A stretch of 64,000 bases of DNA, taken from assembly GCF_024213555.1 (NCBI RefSeq), contig NZ_JANAVO010000001.1, positions 1,178,001 through 1,242,000 of the forward strand, in the 5' to 3' direction. A program made the translations under genes and the position numbers. Positions 1-8,009 of this stretch are shown one piece after another. Position 1 is the stretch's first letter; the number at the start of each line of letters is the position of its first letter. The notes beneath the pieces were generated by a model, which saw only the letters and a list, made by a program, of their open reading frames with translations, was not told the DNA's origin and ran no database searches. This DNA is from Allokutzneria sp. A3M-2-11 16 (GTDB lineage: Bacteria; Actinomycetota; Actinomycetes; Mycobacteriales; Pseudonocardiaceae).

Positions 1-930
1 GCCGACGGCGGCGACGGTGAGCAGGGTGCCGAGCACCGTCGCGGCGGTCAGGTGGTCGCCCGCGGCGGGAACCACGAGGTCCAGCAGCAGCGCGCCGACG
101 AGCTGGCCCGCCACCTGGCCGAGGCCGAAGAGCAGCACGCCGGTCGTGGAGACCAGTGCGGCGGCCGCGCCGATGGCGATGGTGCCGAGCACGCCGCCGA
201 TGTAGAGCCAGGGTTCGCCCGGAAAGGTGACCGGGGCGCCCACGACGAGCAGCCGCACCAGCAGCACGGCGGTCAGCGCCAGCGTCCCGACCAAGAAGTT
301 GATCATCGCGGTGAGCAGCGCCGAGCCCGCCCGCGCCCGCACCAGCCCGTTGGCCGCCTGCTGCCAGCCCATGCCGATCCCGGCCAGCAGCGGCAGCGCG
401 GCCAGCCACAGCAGGGACGGCTGCTCGAACCGGTCGGAGACCGCGATCATCACCGCGACCACGGCGAGCCCGGCACCCGCGATCCTGTTGCCGCTCAACG
501 GTCTCGGCCCATCGGAGCCGATACCGGCGCGATCCACCGCGAGGCTGCTCGCCGCCTGGCCGGTCACCACGGCGACGGTGAACACCGCGACGCCGAGCGA
601 GGTGATCGTCAGCCCCTGGCTGAGCACGAAGACCGCTCCGCACACCCCGCCGGTGCAGTGCCACCACGACAGCGCGCCGCCGCTGAGCGCCTCCCGCACC
701 CTGTGCACCCCGCGCCTGCCCGCGGGCAGCGCGAGCACGAGGACGAGCAGCACGAGCAGGCCGCTGCCGAAGGAGATCAGCGCGGCCGTGAGTCCATCGC
801 CCATCCGGTCGGCGAGTTCGCCGTTGATCCGGGACTGGACCGCCAGCAACATGCCGGTGCCCAGAGCGGCGAGCACCCCGAGGCCTCGGGCTAACCCGCG
901 TATACGCGGTGCTACAGCGGTTTTCTGCAC
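1..930 (-). CDS. DMT-superfamily transporter, YdcZ (DUF606) type, 3' end outside window
   Basis: Reading the minus strand from a GTG at 930 gives an open frame that stays open to the left edge, so the C-terminus is missing. About 310 residues are visible. They form many hydrophobic helices in two similar halves, each with a YdcZ-like pattern: first LGTGMLLAVQSRINGELADR, later GIGMGWQQAANGLVRARAG. This two-repeat arrangement is known for YdcZ/DUF606 inner-membrane transporters of the drug/metabolite superfamily; the substrate is unknown. The start codon directly abuts the stop of the MFS transporter gene upstream on the same strand (stop at 931-933), so the two are probably co-transcribed. The long plus-strand frames over this stretch are composition artefacts. 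Confidence 0.75.
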   Translation of the reverse strand, partial: MQKTAVAPRIRGLARGLGVLAALGTGMLLAVQSRINGELADRMGDGLTAALISFGSGLLVLLVLVLALPAGRRGVHRVREALSGGALSWWHCTGGVCGAVFVLSQGLTITSLGVAVFTVAVVTGQAASSLAVDRAGIGSDGPRPLSGNRIAGAGLAVVAVMIAVSDRFEQPSLLWLAALPLLAGIGMGWQQAANGLVRARAGSALLTAMINFLVGTLALTAVLLVRLLVVGAPVTFPGEPWLYIGGVLGTIAIGAAAALVSTTGVLLFGLGQVAGQLVGALLLDLVVPAAGDHLTAATVLGTLLTVAAVG

Positions 931-2169
931 CTAGGCATCGTTGCCGACCACCACGCGACGATGCTGTTCCGAAAGCGCAACGTTCCGTACGCGGCCAGCA
1001 CGGATCGCCAAAAGGGTGCCTACCACCGCGAGCAGGCCGCTGACGCCGACAGCGGCCGCCGGGCCGGAGAGGTCCAGCAGGAACCCGGCCAGCGGCGAGG
1101 CCAGCGCCCCGGCGGCCGTGGTCGCGGTGGCCTGCCAGCCGAACGCCTCGGCCAGCCTGCCCTCCGGCACCAGGTCGCCGAGCCAGGTGTTCGCGGTCGC
1201 GATGGCGGGCGCGATCGCCAGCCCGGTGATCACCAGCAGCACGCCGAGCAGCCACGGCGACGGGTCCAGCAGCGGCGGCAGGACGAGCGCGATCGCGATC
1301 ATGCCCGCGCTGAACAGCCCCGCGCGGCGGGCCAGGCTCGGCTCCCCCTTGAACGCGCCCGCGACCAGGCCGCCGATCAGCGAGCCGATCCCCCACACCG
1401 TGACCATCACGGCGATCAACGCGGGGGTGCCGCGCTCGTTCGCCCAGTTGATGATCGCGATGTCGGTGACGGTGAAGGCGCCGAGCATGACCGTGGCGAC
1501 GGCGAGCAGCGGCACCACGCCCCGGTTGCGCAGGATCGAGGTCTTCGCGCTCTGGCTGACCTGGATGGAATCCCGGTCGGGCGTACCGTAGCCGGAGCGG
1601 TGCACCGTCAGCGCGAACCCGAACACCCCGACCGCGACCATGGCGGCGCTCAGCACCAGGCCCGCGCGGCCGCCGCTGATGCCCGCGGCGACCGCGATCA
1701 GCGTCGGCCCGACCAGGAACGCCAGCTCCTGGACGATGGCCTCGATCGAGAACACCGCGTTGTGCTTGTCCCGGTCGACCGCTCTCGTGCACACCGCGCG
1801 CACGATTTGGCCTACCGGCGGCATGAACAGGCCCGTGGCCAACCCGATCACCGGGGCGAGCGGCCACCAGGCCCCGGGTAACGCGGCGAGCGCGAGCAGT
1901 CCCGTCGTGTGCAGCGTTCCGCTGACCGCGAGCAGGCGCGGGGCGGACCCGCGGTCGGCAGCCTTGCCGCGCAGCGGTCCGGAGATGCCCTGCCCCAACG
2001 TGACCGCGCCGACCACGAGCCCCGCGAGCAGGTAGGAGTCAGTCCACTCCACCATGAGGAAGGTGATCGCGATCGAAATGCCCGCCATGTGCAGACGGCC
2101 AACGATCGACCAGCCCAGCAACGCCCGCAGGTGCGGTATTCCGGCGAGGTCTTTGTAGGGGCTGCTCAC
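931..2169 (-). CDS. MFS transporter
   Basis: This 412-residue polytopic membrane protein has about 12 hydrophobic segments, the size and layout of a major facilitator superfamily permease. A loop between the early helices reads GPLRGKAADRGSAPRLL, the usual MFS loop 2-3 signature (G-x-x-x-D-R-x-G-R-R type) in degenerate form. The second half carries helices such as PLLAVATVMLGAFTVTDIAI and ALASPLAGFLLDLSGPAAAV. Substrate cannot be read from sequence; related actinobacterial proteins are annotated as drug or sugar efflux permeases. Start is GTG at 2169. The downstream YdcZ-type gene begins at the very next base after this stop, suggesting a two-gene transport operon. Confidence 0.8.
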   Translation of the reverse strand: MSSPYKDLAGIPHLRALLGWSIVGRLHMAGISIAITFLMVEWTDSYLLAGLVVGAVTLGQGISGPLRGKAADRGSAPRLLAVSGTLHTTGLLALAALPGAWWPLAPVIGLATGLFMPPVGQIVRAVCTRAVDRDKHNAVFSIEAIVQELAFLVGPTLIAVAAGISGGRAGLVLSAAMVAVGVFGFALTVHRSGYGTPDRDSIQVSQSAKTSILRNRGVVPLLAVATVMLGAFTVTDIAIINWANERGTPALIAVMVTVWGIGSLIGGLVAGAFKGEPSLARRAGLFSAGMIAIALVLPPLLDPSPWLLGVLLVITGLAIAPAIATANTWLGDLVPEGRLAEAFGWQATATTAAGALASPLAGFLLDLSGPAAAVGVSGLLAVVGTLLAIRAGRVRNVALSEQHRRVVVGNDA

Positions 2170-2261
2170 CCGGACAGTGTCGCCGTGTCACCCGTCCGTG
2201 GCGACCCCCTTCGCGAAGGTGCTGTACAAAAGACGGCATTCGGCCGCGGTGATTGCCCAGC

Positions 2262-2876
2262 TCACTCGATCACGAGACCATGCGCGGCCGCGAAGCTGAC
2301 CGCGATCTCCAGGTCCACCTTGGTACCGCGCAGATCGGCCTGTACCAAGGCATCCGCCCCGAGTTTGGCCCCGCGCAGATCGGCGTCGGCCAGCCGGGCG
2401 TCCAGCAGCCGCGCGCCGGTGAGATCGCACTTGGTCAGGTCCGCCCCGCGCAGGTCGCTCTCGTTGAGGTTGGCCTCGCGCAGCCGCAACCCGGACAGCG
2501 AGGAGTCCTTGAGATCGGCTCCGCTGAGCCCGACCAGGGTCAGGTCGGTGTCGTGCAGCTGCCACAGGCGGAGCCTGCAGTCGCCGAACTGGGAGCCGAG
2601 CAGCGAGCAGCCGTGCATCTCCGACTCGCTGAGATCGGCGCGGCGGAAGGTGCACTGCCGGAACGCGCTGATGCGGTGCTTGGACTCGGACAGGTCCGCG
2701 CCGGTGAAGTCGCACGCGACGAACGTGCAGTTCTTCGTGATCAGCCCGCGCAGGTCCGCGTCCACGAAGGAACAGCGCTCGAAGGCGCAGTCCTCCCACA
2801 CCTCGTTGGCGAACACGGCGTCGGCGAAATCCTCACCGACCACCGGTGGCACTGATTCCTCGATCACCTCGTCCAC
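2262..2876 (-). CDS. Pentapeptide-repeat protein (MfpA/Qnr/McbG-like fold)
   Basis: About 204 residues made almost entirely of five-residue A(D/N)LxX-type repeats, for example VDADLRGLITKN, TGADLSESKH, ANLNESDLRGADLTKCDL and ADADLRGAKL. Such repeats form a right-handed square beta-helix. Length is close to MfpA and Qnr proteins, which mimic DNA and protect gyrase from quinolones, but many pentapeptide proteins have other or unknown roles, so gyrase binding is only an inference. GTG at 2876 is preferred because GCAGGG lies 8 nt upstream; GTG at 2885 is an alternative. The gene follows the TetR gene by about 23 nt on the same strand, so it probably shares the TetR promoter and operator. Confidence 0.75.
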   Translation of the reverse strand: MDEVIEESVPPVVGEDFADAVFANEVWEDCAFERCSFVDADLRGLITKNCTFVACDFTGADLSESKHRISAFRQCTFRRADLSESEMHGCSLLGSQFGDCRLRLWQLHDTDLTLVGLSGADLKDSSLSGLRLREANLNESDLRGADLTKCDLTGARLLDARLADADLRGAKLGADALVQADLRGTKVDLEIAVSFAAAHGLVIE

Positions 2877-2899
2877 CCCACGCACCCTGCCACAGGTGC

Positions 2900-3481
2900 T
2901 CAATCTGCGGGAATGGCCCGTTCCACGAACATCCGGACGAGTTCTCCGAGCTCGTGGCCGTCGAGCACGTCCGGCAGCGTCAGGTGCTCGACGACCAACG
3001 CGGTGAGCGAGAAGTACAGCAGCACCACGGAATCCGCGTCCCCCGGCAGCCCGGAACCGGTGTGCTGCGCGATGTTGCCGTCGAGGTTCGCGCGCACGGT
3101 CGCGGTCAGCGCGGCGCGCAGCTCCGGCCGCCGCGTCGCCTCCAACCTGAGCTCCTGCAACGCCAGGTAGCCCGTGCGGTCGGCGATGATCCGCTGGACC
3201 ATCTCGGTCATCAGCCACACCACCGCCTCCCGCGTGCGCGGCGCGAGCATGTTCGCGGACAGCTCGGCGGGCTCCGGGCCGAGCCGCGTGTGGATGCGCC
3301 CGCCGACCTGGTTGAACAGGTCCTCGCGGCTGGCGAAGTAGTTGGACGCGGTGCCCTTGGGCACTCCGGCCGCCTCGTCGACGGCGCGGAAGGTCAGCCC
3401 TCGCGCGCCCTCCGCCGCCAGCACCTCGATCGCCGCGTCGACCAGCGCGGTTCGCCGTTCGGTGTTCCGTTTCCTAACCAC
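2900..3481 (-). CDS. TetR-family transcriptional regulator
   Basis: The 193-residue protein starts at GTG 3481. Its N-terminus is a TetR helix-turn-helix: RTALVDAAIEVLAAEGARGL followed by TFRAVDEAAGVPKGTASNYF, the canonical recognition-helix region. The rest is an all-helical ligand and dimerisation domain without recognisable specificity. The start codon lies inside a 40-bp near-palindrome (3474-3513) shared with the divergent reductase gene at 3527, so autorepression together with control of the reductase is likely. The pentapeptide-repeat gene follows on the same strand. A longer upstream frame exists but lacks TetR similarity and overlaps the divergent gene. Confidence 0.85.
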   Translation of the reverse strand: MVRKRNTERRTALVDAAIEVLAAEGARGLTFRAVDEAAGVPKGTASNYFASREDLFNQVGGRIHTRLGPEPAELSANMLAPRTREAVVWLMTEMVQRIIADRTGYLALQELRLEATRRPELRAALTATVRANLDGNIAQHTGSGLPGDADSVVLLYFSLTALVVEHLTLPDVLDGHELGELVRMFVERAIPAD

Positions 3482-3513
3482 TCTGCCTATAGTACTACAC
3501 GCATAGTGGTTAG
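3474..3513. promoter_or_regulatory. 40-bp near-perfect palindrome, probable TetR operator
   Basis: The outer arms are perfect: CTAACCACT at 3474-3482 and AGTGGTTAG at 3505-3513. The symmetry continues inward to a central AGTACT at 3491-3496, with 17 of 20 half-site positions matching. It spans the tetR start codon and ends 13 nt before the reductase ATG. TATAGT at 3488-3493 could be a -10 element for the plus-strand gene. Binding by the adjacent TetR protein is inferred from position. Confidence 0.75.
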
Positions 3514-3526
3514 AAGAGAGGGCGGC

Positions 3527-4096
3527 ATGCGCAAGCTGAGCTACTACATCGCGTCCACAGTGGACGGTTGCATCGCGGCACCGGACGGCGCCGCGGACTT
3601 CTTCCCTTGGGATGGCGACCACAACGCGGTGATGACCGCTGAGTACCCGGAGACGCTCCCCACCCACGTGGCGGCCGCGGTCGGCCTGCCGACACCGGAA
3701 CCCAGGCACTTCGACACGGTCGTCATGGGCCGCGGCACCTACGACGTCGTGCTCGAGGAGGGCTTCCCCAGCCCGTACGCACACCTGCGGCAGTACGTGT
3801 TCTCCACCGGCCTGGAGCGGCAGCACCCCGATGTGGAGATCGTCTCCGGCGACCCGGTCGCCAAGGTCCGTGAGCTGAAAGCCCAGGAGGGCAAGGGGAT
3901 CTGGCTCTGCGGCGGGGGAAACCTCGCGGGCGTGCTGCGCGAGGAGATCGACGAGCTGCTGGTGAAGATCTACCCGATCGTCGCGGGCGCGGGCATCCGG
4001 CTCTTCGACGGCGAGTTCCGCGCGACCGGCTTCCGGCTCGCCGCGCACCGCGTCTTCGACAGCGGCATGGTGTTCATGACTTACCGCAGGCTATGA
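3527..4096 (+). CDS. Dihydrofolate reductase/RibD C-terminal domain family protein
   Basis: A 189-residue protein beginning MRKLSYYIASTVDGCIA, the standard opening of the RibD C-terminal/DHFR-like reductase superfamily. Later VVMGRGTYDVV and GIWLCGGGNLAGVL match the NADPH-binding pattern (MGRxTY and GGGxLxxxL) of this fold. These stand-alone proteins bind NADPH; their physiological substrates are mostly unknown, and it need not act in folate or riboflavin synthesis. The ATG at 3527 follows an AGAGAGG ribosome-binding site. The gene is divergent from the TetR regulator and is probably its regulated target. Its stop overlaps the convergent ECF sigma gene by 6 nt. Confidence 0.85.
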   Translation: MRKLSYYIASTVDGCIAAPDGAADFFPWDGDHNAVMTAEYPETLPTHVAAAVGLPTPEPRHFDTVVMGRGTYDVVLEEGFPSPYAHLRQYVFSTGLERQHPDVEIVSGDPVAKVRELKAQEGKGIWLCGGGNLAGVLREEIDELLVKIYPIVAGAGIRLFDGEFRATGFRLAAHRVFDSGMVFMTYRRL

Positions 4097-5368
4097 GCAT
4101 TCGCGGGCGCGGTCGAGCAGCAGGTCGCGCTCGCGGGAGTTGCGGGTCAACTCCGCCGCCCGCTCGAACTCCGCCTTGGCCTCGGGCAGTCTGCCGAGCT
4201 TGAACAGGAAGTCCCCGCGCACGCTCGGCAGCAGGTGGTAGTTCTTCAGCGCGGGCACGTCCACGAGCTCGTCGACCACCTCAAGTCCGGCGGCGGGGCC
4301 GAACGCCATCGAAACCGCGACCGCGCGGTTGAGCTCCACGATCGGCGAGGGCGCGACCTTCGACAGCACCTCGTACAGGCCCGCGATGCGTTCCCAGTCG
4401 GTCGCGTCCGCCGTCCGCGCGCGGGCGTGGCAGGCGGCGAGGGCGGCCTGGAGCGCGTAGGGGCCGTGCGCGCCACCGAGCTTCTCCGCCTGTTCGAGCG
4501 CGGTGAGCCCTCGGCGGATGAGCAGCTGGTCCCACCGCGAACGGTCCTGCTCCAGCAGCAGGATCGGCTTGCCCGCGGCGTCGGTGCGGGCCCTGGACCG
4601 CGATGCCTGGATCTCCATCAACGCGACCAGGCCGTGCACCTCCGGCTCCTTCGGCACGAGCCCGACCAGGACACGGCCCAGGCGCAGCGCCTCCGCGCAC
4701 AGCTCCGGCCGCAGCCAGTCGTCCCCCGCCGTGGCCGAGTACCCCTCGTTGAAGATCAGGTAGATCACTTCGAGCACCGAGGACAACCGCCGCGCGCGGT
4801 CCTCCCCCTGCGGCACCTCGAACGGGACCTTCGCCTTCTCCAGGTTCTTCTTGGCGCGCACGATCCGTTGCGCCACGGTCGATTCCGCGACCAGGAAGGC
4901 CCGCGCGATCTCATCGGTGGTCAGCCCGCCGAGCAGGCGCAGCGTCAGCGCCACCCTGGCGTCGGTGGAGAGCACGGGGTGGCAGGCGGTGAACACCAGG
5001 CGCAGCAGGTCGTCACCGATCTCCCCGTCCAGCGCGGGGTCGTACTCGAGGTCGACGCCCTCGCCCTCGACCTCAAGGCGATGGCCGATCTCCTCCAGCT
5101 TGCGGGCGAAGTTCTCCTTACGCCGCACCAGGTCGATCGCGCGCCGCTTCGCCACGGACATCAGCCAGGCGCCGGGGTTGTTCGGCACCCCCGACTCCGG
5201 CCACTGCTCCAAGGCCGCGACCAACGCGTCCTGGGCCAGCTCCTCGGCCAGGCCCACATCGCGGATGAAGCGCGCGAGCCCCGCGATCAGCCGCGCCGAC
5301 TCGATCCGCCAGACCGCCTCGATCGCCCGGTGCGTCTTGTCCGCCGCCGCAGTCCCAGTACCCGCCAC
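4091..5368 (-). CDS. ECF42-type RNA polymerase sigma factor with C-terminal TPR extension
   Basis: About 425 residues, twice a normal ECF sigma factor. Region 2 is visible as RFIRDVGLAEELAQDALVAA followed by NNPGAWLMSVAKRRAIDLVR. Region 4 contains RLLGGLTTDEIARAFLVAES. The remaining residues carry the DUF6596 signature YLIFNEGYSATAGDDWLRPE and a helical TPR-like tail with ELNRAVAVSMAFGPAAGLEV. This is the ECF42 architecture, in which the tail is known to be needed for activity and no classical anti-sigma factor is encoded. The neighbour at 5501 is a DGPF/YCII protein, the diagnostic partner of ECF42. GTG at 5368 is used as start; TTG at 5377 is possible, and neither has a strong ribosome-binding site. 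Confidence 0.9.
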   Translation of the reverse strand: MAGTGTAAADKTHRAIEAVWRIESARLIAGLARFIRDVGLAEELAQDALVAALEQWPESGVPNNPGAWLMSVAKRRAIDLVRRKENFARKLEEIGHRLEVEGEGVDLEYDPALDGEIGDDLLRLVFTACHPVLSTDARVALTLRLLGGLTTDEIARAFLVAESTVAQRIVRAKKNLEKAKVPFEVPQGEDRARRLSSVLEVIYLIFNEGYSATAGDDWLRPELCAEALRLGRVLVGLVPKEPEVHGLVALMEIQASRSRARTDAAGKPILLLEQDRSRWDQLLIRRGLTALEQAEKLGGAHGPYALQAALAACHARARTADATDWERIAGLYEVLSKVAPSPIVELNRAVAVSMAFGPAAGLEVVDELVDVPALKNYHLLPSVRGDFLFKLGRLPEAKAEFERAAELTRNSRERDLLLDRARECS

Positions 5369-5423
5369 GACGCGCAATCACAGCAGGTCACCCCACCCCC
5401 CGCAACCACCCCTGTCCCCCGAA

Positions 5424-5486
5424 CCCGTTTCGTACTCATAGCCGGGAAAGGAGCGCTCCCACATACGGCTATGAGTACGAAACGGG
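5424..5486. repeat. Large perfect inverted repeat (21-bp arms) between ECF42 and DGPF genes
   Basis: Positions 5424-5444 (core GTTTCGTACTCATAGCCG) are exactly complementary to 5466-5486, with a 21-nt loop that itself holds the palindrome GGAGCGCTCC at 5450-5459. Two more palindromes follow directly: GGGGTACCCC at 5484-5493 and CCCCCTGGGGG at 5490-5500. The array fills the gap between the DGPF stop and the sigma factor start. It could be a terminator or attenuator for read-through, or a protein-binding or repeat element. Confidence 0.8.
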
Positions 5487-5500
5487 GTACCCCCTGGGGG

Positions 5501-5923
5501 TTAGAGGTGCTGTTGGGTGGTGACGCGTTCGCGCAGGCGGAGTTCGGCCTCGTGCAGCTCTTCGGAGAGGTGCGGTTCGAAGTCGGCGGGCTCGAACACC
5601 GGGCGGATCTCCACCTCGCCCTCCTCGCAGGGCACGCGCTCGACCCAGGCGATGGCCTCGTCCAACGACTTCACGTCGATCAGCCAGAACCCGGCGAGCA
5701 GCTCCTCGGTCTCCGCGAAGGGCCCGTCGACCACGGTCCGACGCCCACCACCGAACCGCACCCGCGCACCCTGGGAGCTGGGCTTGAGCCCCTCGCCCGC
5801 GAGGAGCACGCCCGCGTTGACCAGCTCCTCGTTGAACCTGCCCATCGCCGCGAACAGCTCCTGGCTGGGCGGCTCACCGGACTCGGACTCGGCGTTCGCC
5901 TTCACCATGATCATGAATCGCAT
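5501..5923 (-). CDS. DGPF/YCII-domain protein (ECF42 partner)
   Basis: A 140-residue single-domain protein that starts MRFMIMVKANAESESGEPP and contains VVDGPFAETEELLAGFWLID. The DGPF motif gives this YCII-related family (COG3795) its name. YCII proteins form ferredoxin-like folds, and their biochemical role is poorly known. Its close pairing with the ECF42 sigma gene is a conserved genomic signature, and DGPF genes are the known main targets of ECF42 factors. The ATG at 5923 is preceded by GAGGAG at 7-nt spacing. A candidate ECF42 promoter lies at 5964-5990. Confidence 0.88.
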   Translation of the reverse strand: MRFMIMVKANAESESGEPPSQELFAAMGRFNEELVNAGVLLAGEGLKPSSQGARVRFGGGRRTVVDGPFAETEELLAGFWLIDVKSLDEAIAWVERVPCEEGEVEIRPVFEPADFEPHLSEELHEAELRLRERVTTQQHL

Positions 5924-5963
5924 CGGTGTCTCCTCTGGTAGCGGTCGTCCCCCTCACCAGAGC

Positions 5964-5990
5964 GTCGATCGGCGGCCACCCGAATCGACA
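5964..5990 (-). promoter_or_regulatory. Candidate ECF42-dependent promoter of the DGPF gene
   Basis: On the minus strand TGTCGA (5990-5985) is followed after 17 nt by CGAC (5967-5964), matching the ECF42 promoter form I recall (TGTCGA at -35, CG(A/T)C at -10). The predicted transcript start lies about 33 nt before the DGPF ATG. Assignment rests on motif memory plus position. Confidence 0.5.
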
Positions 5991-6397
5991 CGACACCAAC
6001 TCTTCTCCAGAACTTCCTCCGGACCGATTCGCCACCGCGACGCCGGGTCGCAGGTCAGTCGACGGCGACGCGGTGACGAACGAACCCACATCATTTCCGG
6101 TCACACTCGCCCCGAGAACCGCCGCCGGAAGCCGTAGTCACCCCGTTGACCACGACACCCCGTCCGGCGACAACCCGCGGGGCGAGTGCCACACCGAACA
6201 CCCGCTTCCTCTTCCCCGACGAAGGAGCGCCCGCACCCACGAACACACAACGCCGAAAGAAGCCGGTGACCACCACGGCCGATCCCGCATCGTCCGCGAC
6301 GTTCGTTCGAACACATGTTCGAACGATGGGACTAGTAAACCGGGCTCCGCCGCCCCCGTCAAGTCACTCGGACGAGGGTTCCCACACCATAGAAGAA
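5991..6397. other. Gene-poor gap between DGPF gene and purH
   Basis: I see no convincing gene here. The stretch is visibly less G/C-biased at third positions than its neighbours in every frame. It holds a strong SOS-box palindrome at 6304-6325. A 61-codon minus-strand frame (6276-6091, GTG start) begins 28 nt beyond that box and could be a small SOS-controlled gene, but it has no recognisable domain and no clear ribosome-binding site. Confidence 0.5.
6304..6325. promoter_or_regulatory. LexA (SOS) box
   Basis: CGTTCGAACA at 6304-6313 and TGTTCGAACG at 6316-6325 form a 10-bp perfect inverted repeat with a 2-nt centre. The core TCGAAC-N4-GTTCGA equals the actinobacterial/Bacillus LexA consensus. 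No recognisable DNA-repair gene adjoins it. The nearest genes are purH (ending toward it) and the DGPF gene 380 nt away. Confidence 0.75.
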
Positions 6398-6418
6398 GGG
6401 CCCGACAGCGCCGGGCCC
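6398..6418 (-). terminator. Terminator hairpin after purH
   Basis: GGGCCCG (6398-6404) pairs with CGGGCCC (6412-6418) around a 7-nt loop. Read in the purH direction it begins about 20 nt past the purH stop and is followed by TTCTTCTATGG. It probably ends the DUF5336-perM-purN-purH transcript. Confidence 0.7.
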
Positions 6419-6437
6419 CTCTCACTAAAACCGCAGG

Positions 6438-8009
6438 TCAGTGCGCGAAGTGCCGGGTCCCGGTGAGGTACATCGTGACCCCGGCCGCCTGAGCCGCCTC
6501 GATGACCGCGGAGTCCCGCACAGAGCCACCCGGCTGGACCACCGCGCGCACCCCGGCCCCGGTCAGCACCTCAAGGCCGTCGGGGAACGGGAAGAAGGCG
6601 TCGGAGGCCGCGACCGAGCCCTGAGCCCGCTCCCCGGCGCGCGAAACGGCCAGCCGCGCCGCGTCCACCCGGTTGACCTGGCCCATGCCCGCGCCGACCG
6701 TGGCACCGCCGCTGGCCAGCAGGATGGCGTTGGACTTCACCGCGCGGCACGCCCGCCAGGCGAACACCAGGTCGGCCATGGTCGCGTCGTCGACCGGCTC
6801 TCCGCAGGCGAGCGTCCACTTCGCGGCGGAGTCCCCCTCGGCGTCGATCGCGTCCGCGGCCTGGAGCAGCAGGCCCCCGGAGACCGGGCGCATCTCCAGC
6901 CCGCCGCGCACCGGCGGCTCGGCGGTGAGGATGCGGACGTTCTTCTTGCGGGCCAGCACGTCCACCGCGCCGTCGGCGTAGCCGGGGGCGACGATCACCT
7001 CGGTGAAGATCTCCGCCACCTGCTCGGCCATCTCCACGGTCACCTCGCGGTTGGCCGCGATCACGCCGCCGAACGCGGAGACCGGGTCGCACGCGTGCGC
7101 CTTGCGGTGCGCGTCGGCGATCGCGTCACCATCCACAATGGACACCGCGATGCCACAGGGGTTGGCGTGCTTGATGATCGCGACGCACGGGTCGGAGTGG
7201 TCGTGCGCCGAGCGCCACGCGGCGTCCGCGTCCACGTAGTTGTTGTACGACATCTCCTTGCCGTGCAACTGCTTCGCGGTGGCCAGGCCCGCGGCGCCGG
7301 GGGTGACGTAGAGCGCGGCGCGCTGGTGCGGGTTCTCGCCGTAGCGCAGCACCGACGAGCGCTCCCACGTCGCGCCCGCCCAGTCCGGGAAACCGGACTC
7401 GTCGGCGATCAGCGCGCTGCCCATCCACGAGGCCACCGCGACGTCGTAGCTCGCGGTGTGCCGGAAGGCGGCGACGGCGAGGCCCTGCCGGTCGGCGAGG
7501 CTGAACCCACCGCCGCGGACCCGCTCCAGCACCCAGTCGTAGCGCGCCGGGTCGACCACCACCGCGACGTTGGCGTGGTTCTTCGCCGAGGCGCGGACCA
7601 TCGCCGGGCCGCCGATGTCGATCTGCTCGACGCACTCGTCGGGCGCGGCGCCGGAGGCCACCGTCTCCCGGAACGGGTACAGGTTCACCACGAGCAGGTC
7701 GAAGGGAGCGATCTCCATCCGCTCCAGCTGCTCGACGTGCTCGGGGCGGCGGACGTCGGCGAGCAGGCCCGCGTGCACCCCCGGGTGCAGCGTCTTGACC
7801 CGGCCGTCGAGGCACTCGGGGAACCCGGTGACCCGCTCGACCGGGGTGACCGGGATGCCCGCGGCGGCGATGGCCTTCGCGGTCCCCCCGGTGGAGACCA
7901 GCTCGACCCCGGCCTCGTGCAGCCCGGTGGCCAGCTCGACCAGCCCGGCCTTGTCGGACACGCCCAGCAGCGCCCTGCGGACCGGCCGCAGGCCATCTGA
8001 TGCGGTCAC
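6438..8009 (-). CDS. purH: Bifunctional AICAR formyltransferase/IMP cyclohydrolase PurH
   Basis: A 523-residue enzyme catalysing the last two steps of de novo IMP synthesis: formyl transfer from 10-formyl-tetrahydrofolate to AICAR, then ring closure to IMP. The N-terminal IMP cyclohydrolase domain shows [15 protein letters not shown] and the AICAR transformylase domain shows [12 protein letters not shown], with its catalytic Lys-His pair, and later [12 protein letters not shown]. The length is typical of the family. The chosen start is GTG 8009, whose GTGA overlaps the TGA of purN, a sign of translational coupling. An in-frame extension to 8681 lies over purN and is not coding. Confidence 0.97.
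   Translation of the reverse strand: MTASDGLRPVRRALLGVSDKAGLVELATGLHEAGVELVSTGGTAKAIAAAGIPVTPVERVTGFPECLDGRVKTLHPGVHAGLLADVRRPEHVEQLERMEIAPFDLLVVNLYPFRETVASGAAPDECVEQIDIGGPAMVRASAKNHANVAVVVDPARYDWVLERVRGGGFSLADRQGLAVAAFRHTASYDVAVASWMGSALIADESGFPDWAGATWERSSVLRYGENPHQRAALYVTPGAAGLATAKQLHGKEMSYNNYVDADAAWRSAHDHSDPCVAIIKHANPCGIAVSIVDGDAIADAHRKAHACDPVSAFGGVIAANREVTVEMAEQVAEIFTEVIVAPGYADGAVDVLARKKNVRILTAEPPVRGGLEMRPVSGGLLLQAADAIDAEGDSAAKWTLACGEPVDDATMADLVFAWRACRAVKSNAILLASGGATVGAGMGQVNRVDAARLAVSRAGERAQGSVAASDAFFPFPDGLEVLTGAGVRAVVQPGGSVRDSAVIEAAQAAGVTMYLTGTRHFAH

Noticed and set aside
52-934. Long plus-strand frames over the left edge
   Set aside because: They are rich in Arg/Gly/His/Ala/Pro with no domain, while the minus strand gives a clean two-repeat YdcZ membrane protein abutting the MFS gene.
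6101-6316. 71-codon minus-strand frame starting inside the SOS box
   Set aside because: It starts within the LexA site itself, is Arg/Gly/Cys-rich and resembles an out-of-frame product. Kept only as part of the gap description.
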